Made by a program: the position numbers and the translations under genes. Below are positions 1 through 8,808 of a DNA stretch of 64,000 nt, one piece after another; positions within the stretch are counted from its first letter, which is position 1; each line of letters opens with the position of its first letter. This DNA comes from Novosphingobium lindaniclasticum LE124. GTDB lineage: Bacteria; Pseudomonadota; Alphaproteobacteria; Sphingomonadales; Sphingomonadaceae. Under the pieces are notes generated by a model. The model ran no database searches. It worked only from the letters and a program-made list of their open reading frames with translations, and was not told where the DNA came from. The DNA lies in the NCBI RefSeq assembly GCF_000445125.1, contig NZ_ATHL01000075.1:83810-147809 (forward strand), given 5' to 3'.

Positions 1-346
1 TCATCGCCGGCATGACCATGAAGAACACCATGATCAGGCCGTGGGCGGTGATCAGCACGTTCCAGACATGGAGCGTCGAGTTGAAATCGGGATTGGTCGC
101 ACCGAACCAGCGGGCGAAGATGTCGAGGTACTGGATGCCCGGCTCGGCCAGCTCGACGCGCATCATGCCGGAGAACAGGCCGCCGATGATCCCCGCGAAG
201 ATCGCGAAGATCAGGTACATCGTGCCGATGTCCTTGTGGTTGGTGGACATGAACCAGCGCGCGAAGAAGCTCGGCTTATGGTCGTGATCGGCGTGGGCGT
301 GGTGATCCACATTGCCCTGGAAATGGTCGGGAACGGTGGTTGCCAT
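1..346 (-). CDS. ctaD: Cytochrome c oxidase subunit I, N-terminal part (runs off the left edge)
   Basis: Core subunit of the aa3-type terminal oxidase, which reduces O2 to water and pumps protons across the inner membrane. Only about 115 N-terminal residues are present. The frame opens [12 protein letters not shown], has a His-rich stretch ([11 protein letters not shown]), then the family segment [19 protein letters not shown] at the start of helix I and MRVELAEPG. It ends inside helix II ([20 protein letters not shown]), which carries a heme-ligand His. The ATG at 344-346 lies 27 bp after the ctaC stop, so the two are cotranscribed. The rest lies outside the window, so completeness cannot be judged. 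Confidence 0.96.
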   Translation of the reverse strand, partial: MATTVPDHFQGNVDHHAHADHDHKPSFFARWFMSTNHKDIGTMYLIFAIFAGIIGGLFSGMMRVELAEPGIQYLDIFARWFGATNPDFNSTLHVWNVLITAHGLIMVFFMVMPAM

Positions 347-373
347 GGTAGGGCCCTGTCCTAGGATTCGCGC

Positions 374-1453
374 TTATTCGGCGGTAGCGGCAGCGGTGGA
401 ATCGGCGGCCGGAGCCTCCGAGGCCGCTTCCGTGGCGACGGCTGCAGGAGCCGCCGGGGCTGCCGCAGCAGCGGCGGGCTTTTGACCGTCGATCACGCCG
501 CCGGCGTGGGTCAGGACCCAGGCATCGTACTGCGGGCGGGGCAGCGCCTCCACCGCGATCGGCATGTAGCCGTGCTTGGCGCCGCACAGCTCCGAGCACT
601 GGCCGTAGTAGACGCCCGGCTTCTCTACCAGGAGCACCTTTTCGTTGATGCGGCCCGGCACGGCGTCGAGCTTGAACCACAGCGAGGGCACGGCGAACGA
701 GTGGATCACGTCGGCGGCAGTGATCTGCAGCCGGATCGGCTCGCCCACCGGCACGACCATGCGGTTGTCCACCTCAAGGTGGGAGGGGCCGTCCCAGGGC
801 TGGGAGCCCACTTCGCGCACGCCGTTGTTGATGGTCGGCTGCCCTGGCAGGTTGAGCATGTTCGAGACGACTTCGAAATCGCCGTTATCCGGATAGCCGT
901 AGGTCCAGAACCACTGGTTTCCGGTCACCTTGATGGTCAGCGCGCCCTTGGGAGCGGGCTTGTACTGCTTGGCGATGAGATCGATCGAGGGGACCGCGAT
1001 ACCGATCAGGATCAGCACCGGGACCAGCGTCCACACCACTTCGAGAATGGTGTTATGGCTGGTCTTCGAGGCGACCGGATTGGCGCGGCGGTTGTAGCGC
1101 ACCGCGATGATCACCAGCAGCAGCAGCACGAAGAGCGTGATCACCGTGATGATCGGCATCAGCACGCCGTCATGGATCCACTCGCCATATTCGCCGAGCT
1201 TGGAATATTGCTGCTGGAGGCCGATTCCGCCCTCCACCGGCATGCCGATGCCCGGCGTCGGCTTCATCGGCGTGTAGCTGCCGGCCGAGGTGGCTTCGGC
1301 GGCTGGCGCCGCGATGGCGGAAGAGACGGCAAGAGTTGACGAAAACGCCGCTACCACAAGCGAACGGGCCAAAAGAGACCGAGCGGCGACGGAAGAGAGA
1401 TCGAGAGCCTTCGCAGCCTCGCCCAAAGTAGGAACGGTTTTGCCCAATATCAT
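374..1453 (-). CDS. ctaC: Cytochrome c oxidase subunit II
   Basis: Periplasmic CuA-bearing subunit that takes electrons from cytochrome c and passes them to subunit I. The 359-residue protein has a long signal-like N-terminus (to about residue 50, ending in an Ala-rich cleavage region), two membrane helices (about 95-120 and 135-160) and a cupredoxin domain. The CuA ligands are visible: His in DVIHSFAVPS, then the CSELCGAKHGYM cluster with two Cys, Glu, His and Met. The C-terminus is a low-complexity Ala/Pro tail of about 40 residues, longer than in many homologues. It is the first gene of the operon with ctaD. The start ATG has a GGAAG motif about 11 bases upstream. Confidence 0.97.
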   Translation of the reverse strand: MILGKTVPTLGEAAKALDLSSVAARSLLARSLVVAAFSSTLAVSSAIAAPAAEATSAGSYTPMKPTPGIGMPVEGGIGLQQQYSKLGEYGEWIHDGVLMPIITVITLFVLLLLVIIAVRYNRRANPVASKTSHNTILEVVWTLVPVLILIGIAVPSIDLIAKQYKPAPKGALTIKVTGNQWFWTYGYPDNGDFEVVSNMLNLPGQPTINNGVREVGSQPWDGPSHLEVDNRMVVPVGEPIRLQITAADVIHSFAVPSLWFKLDAVPGRINEKVLLVEKPGVYYGQCSELCGAKHGYMPIAVEALPRPQYDAWVLTHAGGVIDGQKPAAAAAAPAAPAAVATEAASEAPAADSTAAATAE

Positions 1454-1659
1454 GGTTACAGCGCTTCCGTTTTCTTATGCTCGCGCAAGTGAGTCGCCTC
1501 CCAAGCGCGCACCCCTATTGCGGAGGCTTTTTGCCCCCGTTGACAAGGGGCTATACGCGGCCTTGCCGCCTGTCTCAAGCGCCTCTAGGGGATTTTTGAC
1601 GCAGCGGGCCATGTCGCCTGCCAGAACACATGCAAATTGCACCAAAGGAATACCTCCCG

Positions 1660-2244
1660 ATGCAGGAAGAAGAAGTCCTCGCCGAGTTCCGCGCCAGCAA
1701 GGCCTTGCTTGAAGGGCATTTCCTGCTTTCCTCGGGTCGGCACAGCGCTTACTACCTGCAGTGCGCGCGGGTTCTGATGAACCCCGCCCGGGCCGCGCGA
1801 CTCGCCGTCGCAGTCGCGGCGAAACTCCCCCACGATATTCGCAAGGCCATCACCAAGGTCGTGTCGCCGGCCATGGGCGGCGTGATCATCGGCCAGGAAA
1901 TGGGCCGCGCGCTCCAGGTCGACGCGATGTTCGTGGAGCGCCCCACGGGCACGTTCGAACTGCGCCGCGGCTTCAGCCTCGAACCCGGCGACAAAGTGCT
2001 GATGGTCGAGGACGTGGTGACCACCGGCCTCTCCAGCCGCGAGGCGATCAAGGCGATCGAGGAAGCCGGCGGCGAAGTGATCGCGGCCGCCTCGCTGATC
2101 GACCGTTCGGCCGGTGCGGTCGACCTCGGCGTGCCGTTCTTCCCGCTGGTGGCGCTCAATTTCCCGACTTACGCGCCCGAAGAACTGCCGCCCGAACTGG
2201 CCGCCACGCCCGCCGTCAAGCCCGGCAGCCGCGCTCAGCCCTGA
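1660..2244 (+). CDS. pyrE: Orotate phosphoribosyltransferase
   Basis: Joins orotate to PRPP to make orotidine 5'-phosphate in pyrimidine synthesis. The PRPP-binding motif is visible as [15 protein letters not shown] (about residues 110-125), and the N-terminal segment [21 protein letters not shown] is typical of the family. The protein is about 194 residues. I chose ATG 1660 because AAAGGAA ends 9 bases upstream; an in-frame ATG at 1630 lacks such a site. It is divergent from ctaC and heads a plus-strand run with pdxJ, acpS and lepB. pdxJ starts about 28 bp after its stop. Confidence 0.95.
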   Translation: MQEEEVLAEFRASKALLEGHFLLSSGRHSAYYLQCARVLMNPARAARLAVAVAAKLPHDIRKAITKVVSPAMGGVIIGQEMGRALQVDAMFVERPTGTFELRRGFSLEPGDKVLMVEDVVTTGLSSREAIKAIEEAGGEVIAAASLIDRSAGAVDLGVPFFPLVALNFPTYAPEELPPELAATPAVKPGSRAQP

Positions 2245-2272
2245 GGTATTTCCCAAGCTAGGATTTCACGAA

Positions 2273-3016
2273 TTGGCCAACGTCCTCACCCCTGCGCGCC
2301 TGCGTCTCGGCGTCAACATCGACCACGTCGCCACCATCCGCAACGCGCGCGGCGGCGAGCATCCCGATCCGGCCCGCGCGGCGCAGATCGTGGCACAGGC
2401 CGGGGGTGACGGGATCACCGTGCATCTGCGCGAGGATCGCCGCCACATTCGCGACGAGGACCTGGAGCGCGTGGCTTCGGCCACGGGCCTGCCGATCAAC
2501 CTGGAAATGGCGGCGACCGAAGAGATGCTCGACATCGCGCTTCGCCATCGCCCGCATGCCGCCTGCATCGTGCCCGAGCGGCGCGAGGAGCGCACGACCG
2601 AGGGCGGGCTGGACGCCGCCGGGCAGCACAACCGCCTCGCACCCATCGTCGCGCGCCTCTCCGATGCGGGCATCCGGGTCAGCCTGTTCATCGCGCCGGA
2701 GCCGCGCCAGATCGAAGCGGCGATCAAGCTGAGCGCTCCGGTGGTGGAGTTCCACACGGGCGAATATGCCCATGCCGAGGGCGAGCAGGTCGCGGTGGAA
2801 CTGCGCCGCATCGTCGACATGGCCGCGCTCGCCGCGAAGAACGGCATCGAGCCCCATGCCGGCCATGGCCTCACTTACGAGAACGTGCAGCCGATCGCCG
2901 CCATTCCCCAACTGGCGGAACTCAACATCGGCCACTACCTTATCGGTGAGGCGATATTCTGCGGGCTGGAGACGAGCGTGCGGAGAATGCGCCAGCTGAT
3001 GGACGAGGTCCGCTGA
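2273..3016 (+). CDS. pdxJ: Pyridoxine 5'-phosphate synthase
   Basis: Last step of DXP-dependent vitamin B6 synthesis: condenses 3-amino-2-oxopropyl phosphate with 1-deoxyxylulose 5-phosphate. The 247-residue protein shows the family signatures [18 protein letters not shown] at the N-terminus, [36 protein letters not shown] and the C-terminal [13 protein letters not shown] assign a TTG start at 2273, because homologues begin just before LRLGVNIDH and an AGGA lies about 10 bases upstream. The open frame runs further 5' but overlaps pyrE out of frame, so the longer version is unlikely. Confidence 0.95.
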   Translation: MANVLTPARLRLGVNIDHVATIRNARGGEHPDPARAAQIVAQAGGDGITVHLREDRRHIRDEDLERVASATGLPINLEMAATEEMLDIALRHRPHAACIVPERREERTTEGGLDAAGQHNRLAPIVARLSDAGIRVSLFIAPEPRQIEAAIKLSAPVVEFHTGEYAHAEGEQVAVELRRIVDMAALAAKNGIEPHAGHGLTYENVQPIAAIPQLAELNIGHYLIGEAIFCGLETSVRRMRQLMDEVR

Positions 3017-3030
3017 TGAACGACACCCAG

Positions 3031-3173
3031 TTCCTCCCCGATCCGGAGAGGGGCGCCATGCGCAGCATGGCGGTGGGGCCGGCGCGGCGAGGCGCGGCTT
3101 CTCGGTGTCATGCAACGCGCCGGCGTCCGTCCACCATCGCTCCGCGACGGTCCTCCTCCCCGCGTCGGGGGGG
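3031..3173. repeat. Intergenic palindromic (REP-like) element
   Basis: Between pdxJ and acpS lies about 140 bp of nested imperfect inverted repeats. Each edge carries a CCTCCCCG-type palindrome. Inside them are GGTGGGGCCGGCGCG on the left and the roughly complementary CGCGCCGGCGTCCGTCCACC on the right. The region is not coding. Similar CTCCTCCCC palindromic elements occur between sphingomonad genes, but I see no second full copy in this window, so its repetitive nature in the genome is inferred. Confidence 0.45.
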
Positions 3174-3179
3174 AAATCC

Positions 3180-3590
3180 ATGATAATCGGCCTTGGCTCC
3201 GACCTCTGCAACATCCAGCGAATCCAGAATTCGCTCGATCGTTTCGGAGACCGGTTTCTCCAGCGGGTCTTCACCGAAGTGGAGCAGGCCAAGGCCGCGC
3301 GCCGCCCGCACACCGTTGCCGGGACCCTGGCCAAGCGCTTCGCGGCCAAGGAGGCCTTTTCCAAGGCAGTGGGCACCGGATTCAAGGCCGGCGTGTTCAT
3401 GAAGGACATCGGCGTGGTCAACGCGCCCTCCGGCGCGCCGACCCTGGCGCTGACCGGCGGCGCGAAAGCGCGGCTGGACACCCTGACTCCGGACGGGCAC
3501 GAGGCCGTGGTTCACCTTACGCTCACGGACGATCATCCATGGGCCCAGGCCTTCGTGGTCATCGAAGCACGCCCCCTCTCTCCATCCTGA
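3180..3590 (+). CDS. acpS: Holo-[acyl-carrier-protein] synthase
   Basis: Transfers 4'-phosphopantetheine from CoA to the acyl carrier protein. The 136-residue protein opens [15 protein letters not shown], carrying the Mg-binding Asp. It has the second signature [18 protein letters not shown], with the conserved Glu-x-x-Lys region, and ends near the conserved [11 protein letters not shown] strand. The start ATG matches the family N-terminus exactly. It lies in the pyrE-pdxJ-acpS-lepB run, 19 bp before lepB. Confidence 0.95.
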   Translation: MIIGLGSDLCNIQRIQNSLDRFGDRFLQRVFTEVEQAKAARRPHTVAGTLAKRFAAKEAFSKAVGTGFKAGVFMKDIGVVNAPSGAPTLALTGGAKARLDTLTPDGHEAVVHLTLTDDHPWAQAFVVIEARPLSPS

Positions 3591-3609
3591 CGCCGAGTAT
3601 TTCCGGGAC

Positions 3610-4536
3610 ATGATCCAACAGCCCAAGCCGACTCTCAGCCAGGCGTCCGTTCAGGCCTCGCCGGCTGCGGAAAAGGTCAACTGGTTCCAGGAACTGCGCG
3701 GGCTCGCCCTGATGCTGCTGGGGGTGCTGGCGTTTCATTCCTTCATCGCCAAGCCGTTCTACATCCCGTCGATCTCGATGATGCCGGGCCTCTTGGTGGG
3801 CGACCGGCTGGTCGTCTCGAAGTATCCTTACGGCTGGAACTGGTCTTCGATCAGCTTCCACCTGCTGCCCCGCAGCACCTGGCGGCTGATGGGCCGCACG
3901 CCGGAGTATGGCGACATCGTGATCGTCGTGCCCGGCAATCGCAAGGCGGATCTCATCAAGCGCGTCGTCGCCCTGCCGGGAGACCGCATCGCGGTGATCG
4001 ACGGACGCATTCGCCTGAACGGCCGGTTCGTCCCGCGCGAGATGGTGCCGCCGGTCCGCATCGCCGCCGACGATTCGCTGACGTGTGAAGGCGATGCCGA
4101 GCCCGGCCACTGCTACGACGGGTTCGAACAGTTTCGCACCCGGCTGCCCAGCGGCAGGGATGTCTACGAAATGCCGACCTACCGCGAAACATTGCCCAAC
4201 GGCGCCAGTTATGAGGTGATCGACTACCTCAACCAGGAACTGGACAATTACGCGGAGGTCAAAGTGCCAGAAGGCCACGTCTTCGTGATGGGCGACGATC
4301 GCGATCGCTCGGCGGACAGCCGGGCGCCGTTCGAAACCGACATGTTCGGTCGGCCCGGCGGCGGGCTCGGCGGGCCGGTGCCGCTCTCCGACGTGGGCGG
4401 CCGCGCCGAGTTCATCACGTTCTCGCTGGACGGCACCCAGAGCTGGAACCCGGTGACCTGGTGGACCGCCTTGCGGTCGGGCCGCGCCTTCACCAGCCTG
4501 CGTCCGCCGGTCGATACCGCCAAGGCCTGGAACTGA
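3610..4536 (+). CDS. lepB: Signal peptidase I
   Basis: Membrane-bound S26 peptidase that cleaves signal peptides of exported proteins. The 308-residue protein has one clear membrane helix (about 28-48). The catalytic Ser is in the IPSISMMPGLLVGD motif, and the general-base Lys is in DLIKRVVALPGDRI, followed by GHVFVMGDDRDRSADSR (box E). It overlaps the next gene by one base (TGATG). The neighbours acpS and pdxJ are the usual partners of lepB in sphingomonads. Confidence 0.95.
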   Translation: MIQQPKPTLSQASVQASPAAEKVNWFQELRGLALMLLGVLAFHSFIAKPFYIPSISMMPGLLVGDRLVVSKYPYGWNWSSISFHLLPRSTWRLMGRTPEYGDIVIVVPGNRKADLIKRVVALPGDRIAVIDGRIRLNGRFVPREMVPPVRIAADDSLTCEGDAEPGHCYDGFEQFRTRLPSGRDVYEMPTYRETLPNGASYEVIDYLNQELDNYAEVKVPEGHVFVMGDDRDRSADSRAPFETDMFGRPGGGLGGPVPLSDVGGRAEFITFSLDGTQSWNPVTWWTALRSGRAFTSLRPPVDTAKAWN

Positions 4537-5651
4537 TGGCCTCGGGGCCGCAACAGGAGGTTGAAGCCGACCTTTCCGAACGTGCCGGTCCCACCGATAT
4601 TTCCGATCCGCTGATCCGCACCGAGGCGCGCAAGGCCTTCGTCTGGATCGGCATGGTCGCGCTGCTGGCGCTGACCGTGTTTCTCTCGCAATCGCTGCTG
4701 GTCATATTCGGCGGGATCGTGTTCGGCGCCCTGATCGACGGTGGCGCCCGCATGGTCGGCAAGGTCCTGAAGATCCCGCGGGGGTTGCGAGTGGGGCTGG
4801 TGCTGTTGTTCGCCCTGCTGTTCCTGCTCTGGGTCGGCCGGTTCGCCGGCAGCCAGATCGCGTCGCAGGCTGCCGAATTGCCAACAACCATCGAAAACCA
4901 GTTCCGTCACGGACTGTCCTGGCTTCGCGCCCACGGCATCCAGCCCCGGATCACGGAGCTGCGGGGCATGGCGCAGGAAGCGCTTGGCGGCATCGGGCAA
5001 GTGACCCGTGTGGTCGGCGGCCTCATCGGTGTCGTCACCACCCTGTTCCTGATCCTCGTGCTCGGCATCTACTTCGCGCTGGAGCCGCGCCTCTATCGGC
5101 GCGGCGTCGGCTGGATGCTGCCGATCGATCGGCGCGATAATTTCGAAAGCACGGCGGCGATCATGGGGCAGGCCCTGCGCCGCCTGCTGTTCGGCCGCCT
5201 GATCGGCATGATCGTGGAGGGCCTGTTCACCTGGGCCATGCTCCAGTTCTACGGCGTGCCGATGGCCGCCCTCCTCGGCCTGATCACCGGGCTTCTGGCG
5301 TTCCTGCCGAACATCGGCGCGCCCATTTCCGGCATGATCATGATCCTGGTCGGCTTCTCGGGCGGGTACGAGATGGGGCTCTACACCATCTTCGTCTACC
5401 TGCTGATCCACTTGATCGACGGCTACCTGATCGTGCCGATGATCGCCCGCAAGACCGTGGACCTGCCGCCCGCGCTGGTGCTGGCGGCACAGCTGATCAT
5501 GGGCGTGCTGTTCGGCCTGCTCGGGCTGGCGTTGGCCGATCCGCTGGTGGCGATGATCAAGATCTGGCTGGAGCGGGAGGCCGATCGCAACGGCGGGGCG
5601 GAAACGGACCTTTTACAGGGAAGCGCCGCTATCGCGCCCGGCAGCGCTTGA
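4536..5651 (+). CDS. AI-2E family (PerM-like) transporter
   Basis: Polytopic inner-membrane protein of 371 residues with about eight predicted helices, including paired N-terminal helices (about 35-70), VGLVLLFALLFLLWVGRF, and the C-terminal GLLAFLPNIGAPISG and LALADPLVAMIKIW segments typical of the family. Members have been linked to autoinducer-2 export or Na+/H+ antiport, so the substrate here cannot be assigned. The start ATG overlaps the lepB stop (TGATG), suggesting translational coupling. The N-terminal 30 residues are acidic and cytosolic. Confidence 0.88.
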   Translation: MASGPQQEVEADLSERAGPTDISDPLIRTEARKAFVWIGMVALLALTVFLSQSLLVIFGGIVFGALIDGGARMVGKVLKIPRGLRVGLVLLFALLFLLWVGRFAGSQIASQAAELPTTIENQFRHGLSWLRAHGIQPRITELRGMAQEALGGIGQVTRVVGGLIGVVTTLFLILVLGIYFALEPRLYRRGVGWMLPIDRRDNFESTAAIMGQALRRLLFGRLIGMIVEGLFTWAMLQFYGVPMAALLGLITGLLAFLPNIGAPISGMIMILVGFSGGYEMGLYTIFVYLLIHLIDGYLIVPMIARKTVDLPPALVLAAQLIMGVLFGLLGLALADPLVAMIKIWLEREADRNGGAETDLLQGSAAIAPGSA

Positions 5652-5684
5652 CCGAGGGTTTCCCGCAGGCGAGACCTTAGAGTC

Positions 5685-6812
5685 ATGGCCCGCAAGTTCC
5701 TCTACGTCATTGCGATTATCGTCATCCTCGTCATCGCCCTGTTCGCGGCGCTGCGGCTCTGGTCGGAGGATCTGACCGAACTGGCCTTCGTGCCCACCGT
5801 CGAATACGCGCAGAAGGATGCGCTCGGGCCGGAAGCCTGGCGAGATCCGGCGATGTGGATCGCGCGGCCGGACATGCAGGACGATCCTTCGCGCTGGCTG
5901 CCGCCAGGGGTGGAGAAGCCCGAAAAGCCGCTGCCGGTGGCAGTGTTCTTCGTACATCCCACCAGCCTCGTCGCGCGCAGCGCCTGGAACGGCGACCTTG
6001 CCGACGCACTGTCGCAGGATCGCGCCGCACTTTTCGTCAAGGGCATGGCCAGCCCTTTCAACCGCGCGGAAGTCTGGGCGCCGCGCTATCGCCAGGCAGC
6101 GGTGGGCGCCTTCCTGACCGCTGCACCGGAAGCCAACCGCGCCATCGACCTTGCCTATTCCGACGTTCTGGCCGCCTTCGACCAGTTCGTGAAGACCATC
6201 CCGAAACGTCGTCCGATCGTCGTGGCCGGACATAGCCAGGGCGCTTTCCTGCTGCGCCGCGTGCTGCGCGACCGTGCGGCAGGCAAACCGCTGGGCCAGC
6301 GCATCGTCGCCGCCTATGTGATCGGCTGGCCCGTCTCGCTGGCGCACGATCTCCCGAAGATGGGGCTTCCGGCCTGCACCGGTGCGGAGCAGACCGGCTG
6401 CGTCGTCAGTTGGCTATCCGTCGCCGACCCCGCCGACACCAAGATGCTGCTGACCGCTTACGGCCGCCGCACCGGGCTCGACGGTCAGGGCGTTGCGGGC
6501 AGTCCGTTCCTCTGCACCAATCCGCTTACCGGAACCGAGGGCGGCAGCGCCGATGCGGCGACCAACCTCGGCACTCTCGTCCCCGATCATAAGCCCGACT
6601 CCCGCTCCGCCAGCGGCACCCTGGCCAAGGCCACCGTTCCGGCGAGTTGCGGGCCCGATCACTTTCTCCACATCGGACCGCCGCCCGCGCTGGACATGGG
6701 ACCTTACGTCCTTCCCGGAAACAACTACCATCTCTATGACGTGACCCTGTTCTGGGCGAACCTTCGCGCGGATTTCGAAAAACGGGTTGCGACATGGCAG
6801 AAGGCACAGTGA
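5685..6812 (+). CDS. DUF3089 family alpha/beta-hydrolase-like protein
   Basis: 375 residues with an N-terminal membrane anchor ([19 protein letters not shown], about 5-24) and an extracytoplasmic alpha/beta-hydrolase-like domain. The likely nucleophile elbow is [13 protein letters not shown] (about residues 185-197), and [11 protein letters not shown] matches the family N-terminal strand. Family members lack a known substrate. It follows the permease gene by 33 bp and overlaps ruvX by 19 bp, so it sits inside the same transcription unit. Confidence 0.85.
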   Translation: MARKFLYVIAIIVILVIALFAALRLWSEDLTELAFVPTVEYAQKDALGPEAWRDPAMWIARPDMQDDPSRWLPPGVEKPEKPLPVAVFFVHPTSLVARSAWNGDLADALSQDRAALFVKGMASPFNRAEVWAPRYRQAAVGAFLTAAPEANRAIDLAYSDVLAAFDQFVKTIPKRRPIVVAGHSQGAFLLRRVLRDRAAGKPLGQRIVAAYVIGWPVSLAHDLPKMGLPACTGAEQTGCVVSWLSVADPADTKMLLTAYGRRTGLDGQGVAGSPFLCTNPLTGTEGGSADAATNLGTLVPDHKPDSRSASGTLAKATVPASCGPDHFLHIGPPPALDMGPYVLPGNNYHLYDVTLFWANLRADFEKRVATWQKAQ

Positions 6813-7276
6813 TCACCACCAGCGCGCTGGATTATCGCGGCGCGCTTCCCGATCGCGGTGGACTGCTGGGGCTGGACCTCGGCACCCAAACCATCGGCAC
6901 CGCCTTTTGCGATGCCGGATGGCGCATCGCCTCGCCCGGCAAGACACTGAAGCGCGGCAAGTTCGGCGCCGACCGGGAACTGCTGCTCGAACTCATCCGC
7001 GAGCGTTCGATCAAGGGCATCGTCATAGGGCTGCCGCTCAACATGGACGGCTCCGAAGGCCCGCGCGCGCAGTCTAGCCGGGCTTATGCGCGCAACCTCG
7101 GCGTGCTGGGCCTGCCGATCCTGCTGTGGGACGAGCGCTGGTCCACCACCGGGGCCGAGCGCGGCCTGCTCGACCAGGATATGAGCCGCGCCAAGCGGGC
7201 TACCCGCATAGACTCCGCCGCCGCCGCGGTGATCCTGCAGGGCGCTGCGGATGCCCTGGCGGGCGGGATGTTCTGA
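6794..7276 (+). CDS. ruvX: Putative pre-16S rRNA nuclease / Holliday-junction resolvase-like protein (YqgF)
   Basis: RNase H-fold protein of 160 residues. Visible motifs are [15 protein letters not shown] (first catalytic Asp), [18 protein letters not shown] and [14 protein letters not shown], with the C-terminal [12 protein letters not shown] (last acidic residue). YqgF trims the 5' end of 16S rRNA in E. coli; a resolvase role has also been proposed. The N-terminus (about 20 residues) is slightly extended before the core, and this extension overlaps the preceding gene. Confidence 0.92.
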   Translation: MAEGTVITTSALDYRGALPDRGGLLGLDLGTQTIGTAFCDAGWRIASPGKTLKRGKFGADRELLLELIRERSIKGIVIGLPLNMDGSEGPRAQSSRAYARNLGVLGLPILLWDERWSTTGAERGLLDQDMSRAKRATRIDSAAAAVILQGAADALAGGMF

Positions 7277-7347
7277 GGCGGCGCTACTCGTTCCAGTCCG
7301 ACATCGGAGACTGCAAACGCGGGAACGTCGCCTTGCGGCTGATCGCC

Positions 7348-7373
7348 ATATAGCCTAGGGGGGTACCCTATAT
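7348..7373. promoter_or_regulatory. Predicted DmeR/RcnR-type operator with a G-tract, overlapping the dmeR start codon
   Basis: An inverted repeat (ATATAG at the left, CTATAT at the right) encloses CTAGGGGGGTACCCTA. The G-tract with AT-rich flanking arms is the established operator form of the CsoR/RcnR/DmeR family. Its right arm runs into the ATG at 7372, so the bound repressor would cover the translation start. No Shine-Dalgarno is possible upstream without being part of the operator. Confidence 0.7.
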
Positions 7374-7644
7374 GGCACATCTTCATGACAGTCCCGCCCT
7401 GGTCGCGCGGGTCAGGCGCATCATCGGACAGCTTCAGGCCGTGGAACGCGGGCTGACCGACGGTCAGGACTGTGCGAAGACCCTGCACCTTGCGGCGGCG
7501 GTTCGCGGCGCCGTGAACGGGCTGATCGATGAACTGATCGAAGCCCATGTGAGAACCCACGTCGCGGCCCCCGATCTACCCCAGGCCGAGCGGGAGCAAG
7601 GCGCCGAAGAGCTGATCGCGGCCATTCGCCGCTACGCGAAGTAG
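7372..7644 (+). CDS. dmeR: Nickel/cobalt-sensing repressor of the CsoR/RcnR family
   Basis: All-helical 90-residue metal sensor that should derepress the adjacent efflux gene when Ni or Co binds. The metal ligands of RcnR (His3, Cys35, His60, His64) have counterparts here in His3, Cys34, His59 and His63, which argues for Ni/Co rather than Cu or formaldehyde. The core RVRRIIGQLQAVERGL is the family DNA-binding helix. It is 7 bp upstream of dmeF and preceded by a G-tract operator. The close partner and ligand set match the rhizobial dmeRF operon, so I use that symbol; the exact metal is inference. Confidence 0.85.
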   Translation: MAHLHDSPALVARVRRIIGQLQAVERGLTDGQDCAKTLHLAAAVRGAVNGLIDELIEAHVRTHVAAPDLPQAEREQGAEELIAAIRRYAK

Positions 7645-7651
7645 AAGTTTC

Positions 7652-8617
7652 GTGGACTCCCCCCTCCCCGCCGCGCCGCTTCATCGCCACTATTTCCTGG
7701 GCCGATCGCACGAGCGAAATGCGCGGCGGACCTTGTGGGTCGTGGCGCTGACCACCCTGATGATGGTGGCCGAGATCATCGTCGGGCATCTCACCGGATC
7801 CATGGCGCTGCTCGCCGACGGCTTCCACATGGCTACCCATGCCGGCGCCCTGAGCGTAGCGGCGGGAGCCTACGCCTTTGCGAAACGTCAGGCCGATAAT
7901 CCCGCCTATAGCTTCGGCACCGGCAAGGTCGGCGATCTGGCGGGTTTTGCCTCCGCACTCGTGCTGGCCGTCATCGCCATCGCCATCGCCGCGGAATCGA
8001 CCTTGCGGCTGTTCGAACCGATGACCGTCGCGTTCGAGGAGGCGATCGTCATCGCGATCCTGGGTCTTGTAGTCAACCTCGTCAGCGCGGCTCTGCTCGG
8101 CGGGCATCACGGGCATGGCCACCATGACCACGGACATCACGCTCATGACCATCACGCTCATGACCATCATGCTCACGGCCACGCCGACAACAACTTGCGC
8201 TCCGCCTACCTGCATGTCCTTGCCGACGCCCTGACATCCGTCCTGGCGATCGCGGCGCTGGTCGCGGGGCGTTATCTCGGGTGGATCTGGCTCGACCCGG
8301 CAATGGGGATCGTCGGCGGGATCGTGATCGCGCGGTGGTCCTGGTCGCTTATGAAGGACACCGCCGCCGTCCTGCTGGACCGGACCGACGCGCATTTGGC
8401 GCAGGAAGTGAAGGAGGCCGTCGAAGCGCCCGGTGACGCCCGCATCCTCGACCTGCACGTCTGGAAGCTCGGTCCCGAAGCCCATGCCGCGATCGTCAGC
8501 GCAGCGGTGGCAGCGCCTCATATCGATGCAAGCGTTCTGCGCAGACGGCTATCGCCGGTTCACGAATTGCAGCATGTCACCATCGAGTGCCGGGCTTTGC
8601 AGGAACGACCGATATGA
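7652..8617 (+). CDS. dmeF: Cation diffusion facilitator, probable Co/Ni efflux pump
   Basis: Inner-membrane CDF exporter of 321 residues that trades cytosolic divalent metal for protons. It has six predicted helices. The transport-site motif is in TGSMALLADGFHMATHAGAL (Asp and His residues). A cytoplasmic His-rich loop of about 30 residues built on repeated HDHHAH units lies near residues 150-180. The C-terminal domain includes HVWKLGPEAHAAI. The start is GTG at 7652. It is cotranscribed with the DmeR sensor, so it is probably induced by Co or Ni. Confidence 0.9.
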   Translation: MDSPLPAAPLHRHYFLGRSHERNARRTLWVVALTTLMMVAEIIVGHLTGSMALLADGFHMATHAGALSVAAGAYAFAKRQADNPAYSFGTGKVGDLAGFASALVLAVIAIAIAAESTLRLFEPMTVAFEEAIVIAILGLVVNLVSAALLGGHHGHGHHDHGHHAHDHHAHDHHAHGHADNNLRSAYLHVLADALTSVLAIAALVAGRYLGWIWLDPAMGIVGGIVIARWSWSLMKDTAAVLLDRTDAHLAQEVKEAVEAPGDARILDLHVWKLGPEAHAAIVSAAVAAPHIDASVLRRRLSPVHELQHVTIECRALQERPI

Positions 8618-8784
8618 AGTCGCCCTGCATCGACGAATGCGGCTTCGACCGCCGGACCGGATGGTGCAAGGGCTGCGGCCGCACGGTTCAGGAAGTGAGA
8701 GGCTGGCGAAAGGCCCAGCCCCACCAGCTTCGCAAGATTTCCGCAGAACTGCCGCGCCGCCTGGCGAAGCTCGAGCGGACGTGA
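8614..8784 (+). CDS. DUF1289 small Cys-rich protein
   Basis: A 56-residue protein overlapping the dmeF stop by 4 bases (ATGA). It contains the DUF1289 signature SPCIDECGFDRRTGWCKGCG, with four Cys suited to metal or Fe-S binding, followed by a basic helix. Function is unknown for the family. The overlap suggests it is translated with dmeF, though DUF1289 genes are widespread and the link may be incidental. Confidence 0.85.
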   Translation: MKSPCIDECGFDRRTGWCKGCGRTVQEVRGWRKAQPHQLRKISAELPRRLAKLERT

Positions 8785-8808
8785 TCGCGGCAATTCCCTT
8801 TCGGTGGC

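Noticed and set aside
1539..1560. TTGACA at about 1539 as a promoter for pyrE
   Set aside because: The -35 is perfect but no acceptable -10 lies 16-18 bases downstream; TATACG is only about 6 bases away.
8101..8190. Short tandem repeats (CATCACGCTCATGACCA type) as a possible CRISPR or satellite
   Set aside because: They encode the His-rich loop of the CDF transporter in frame, with no spacers. No CRISPR array or cas gene was seen anywhere in the window.
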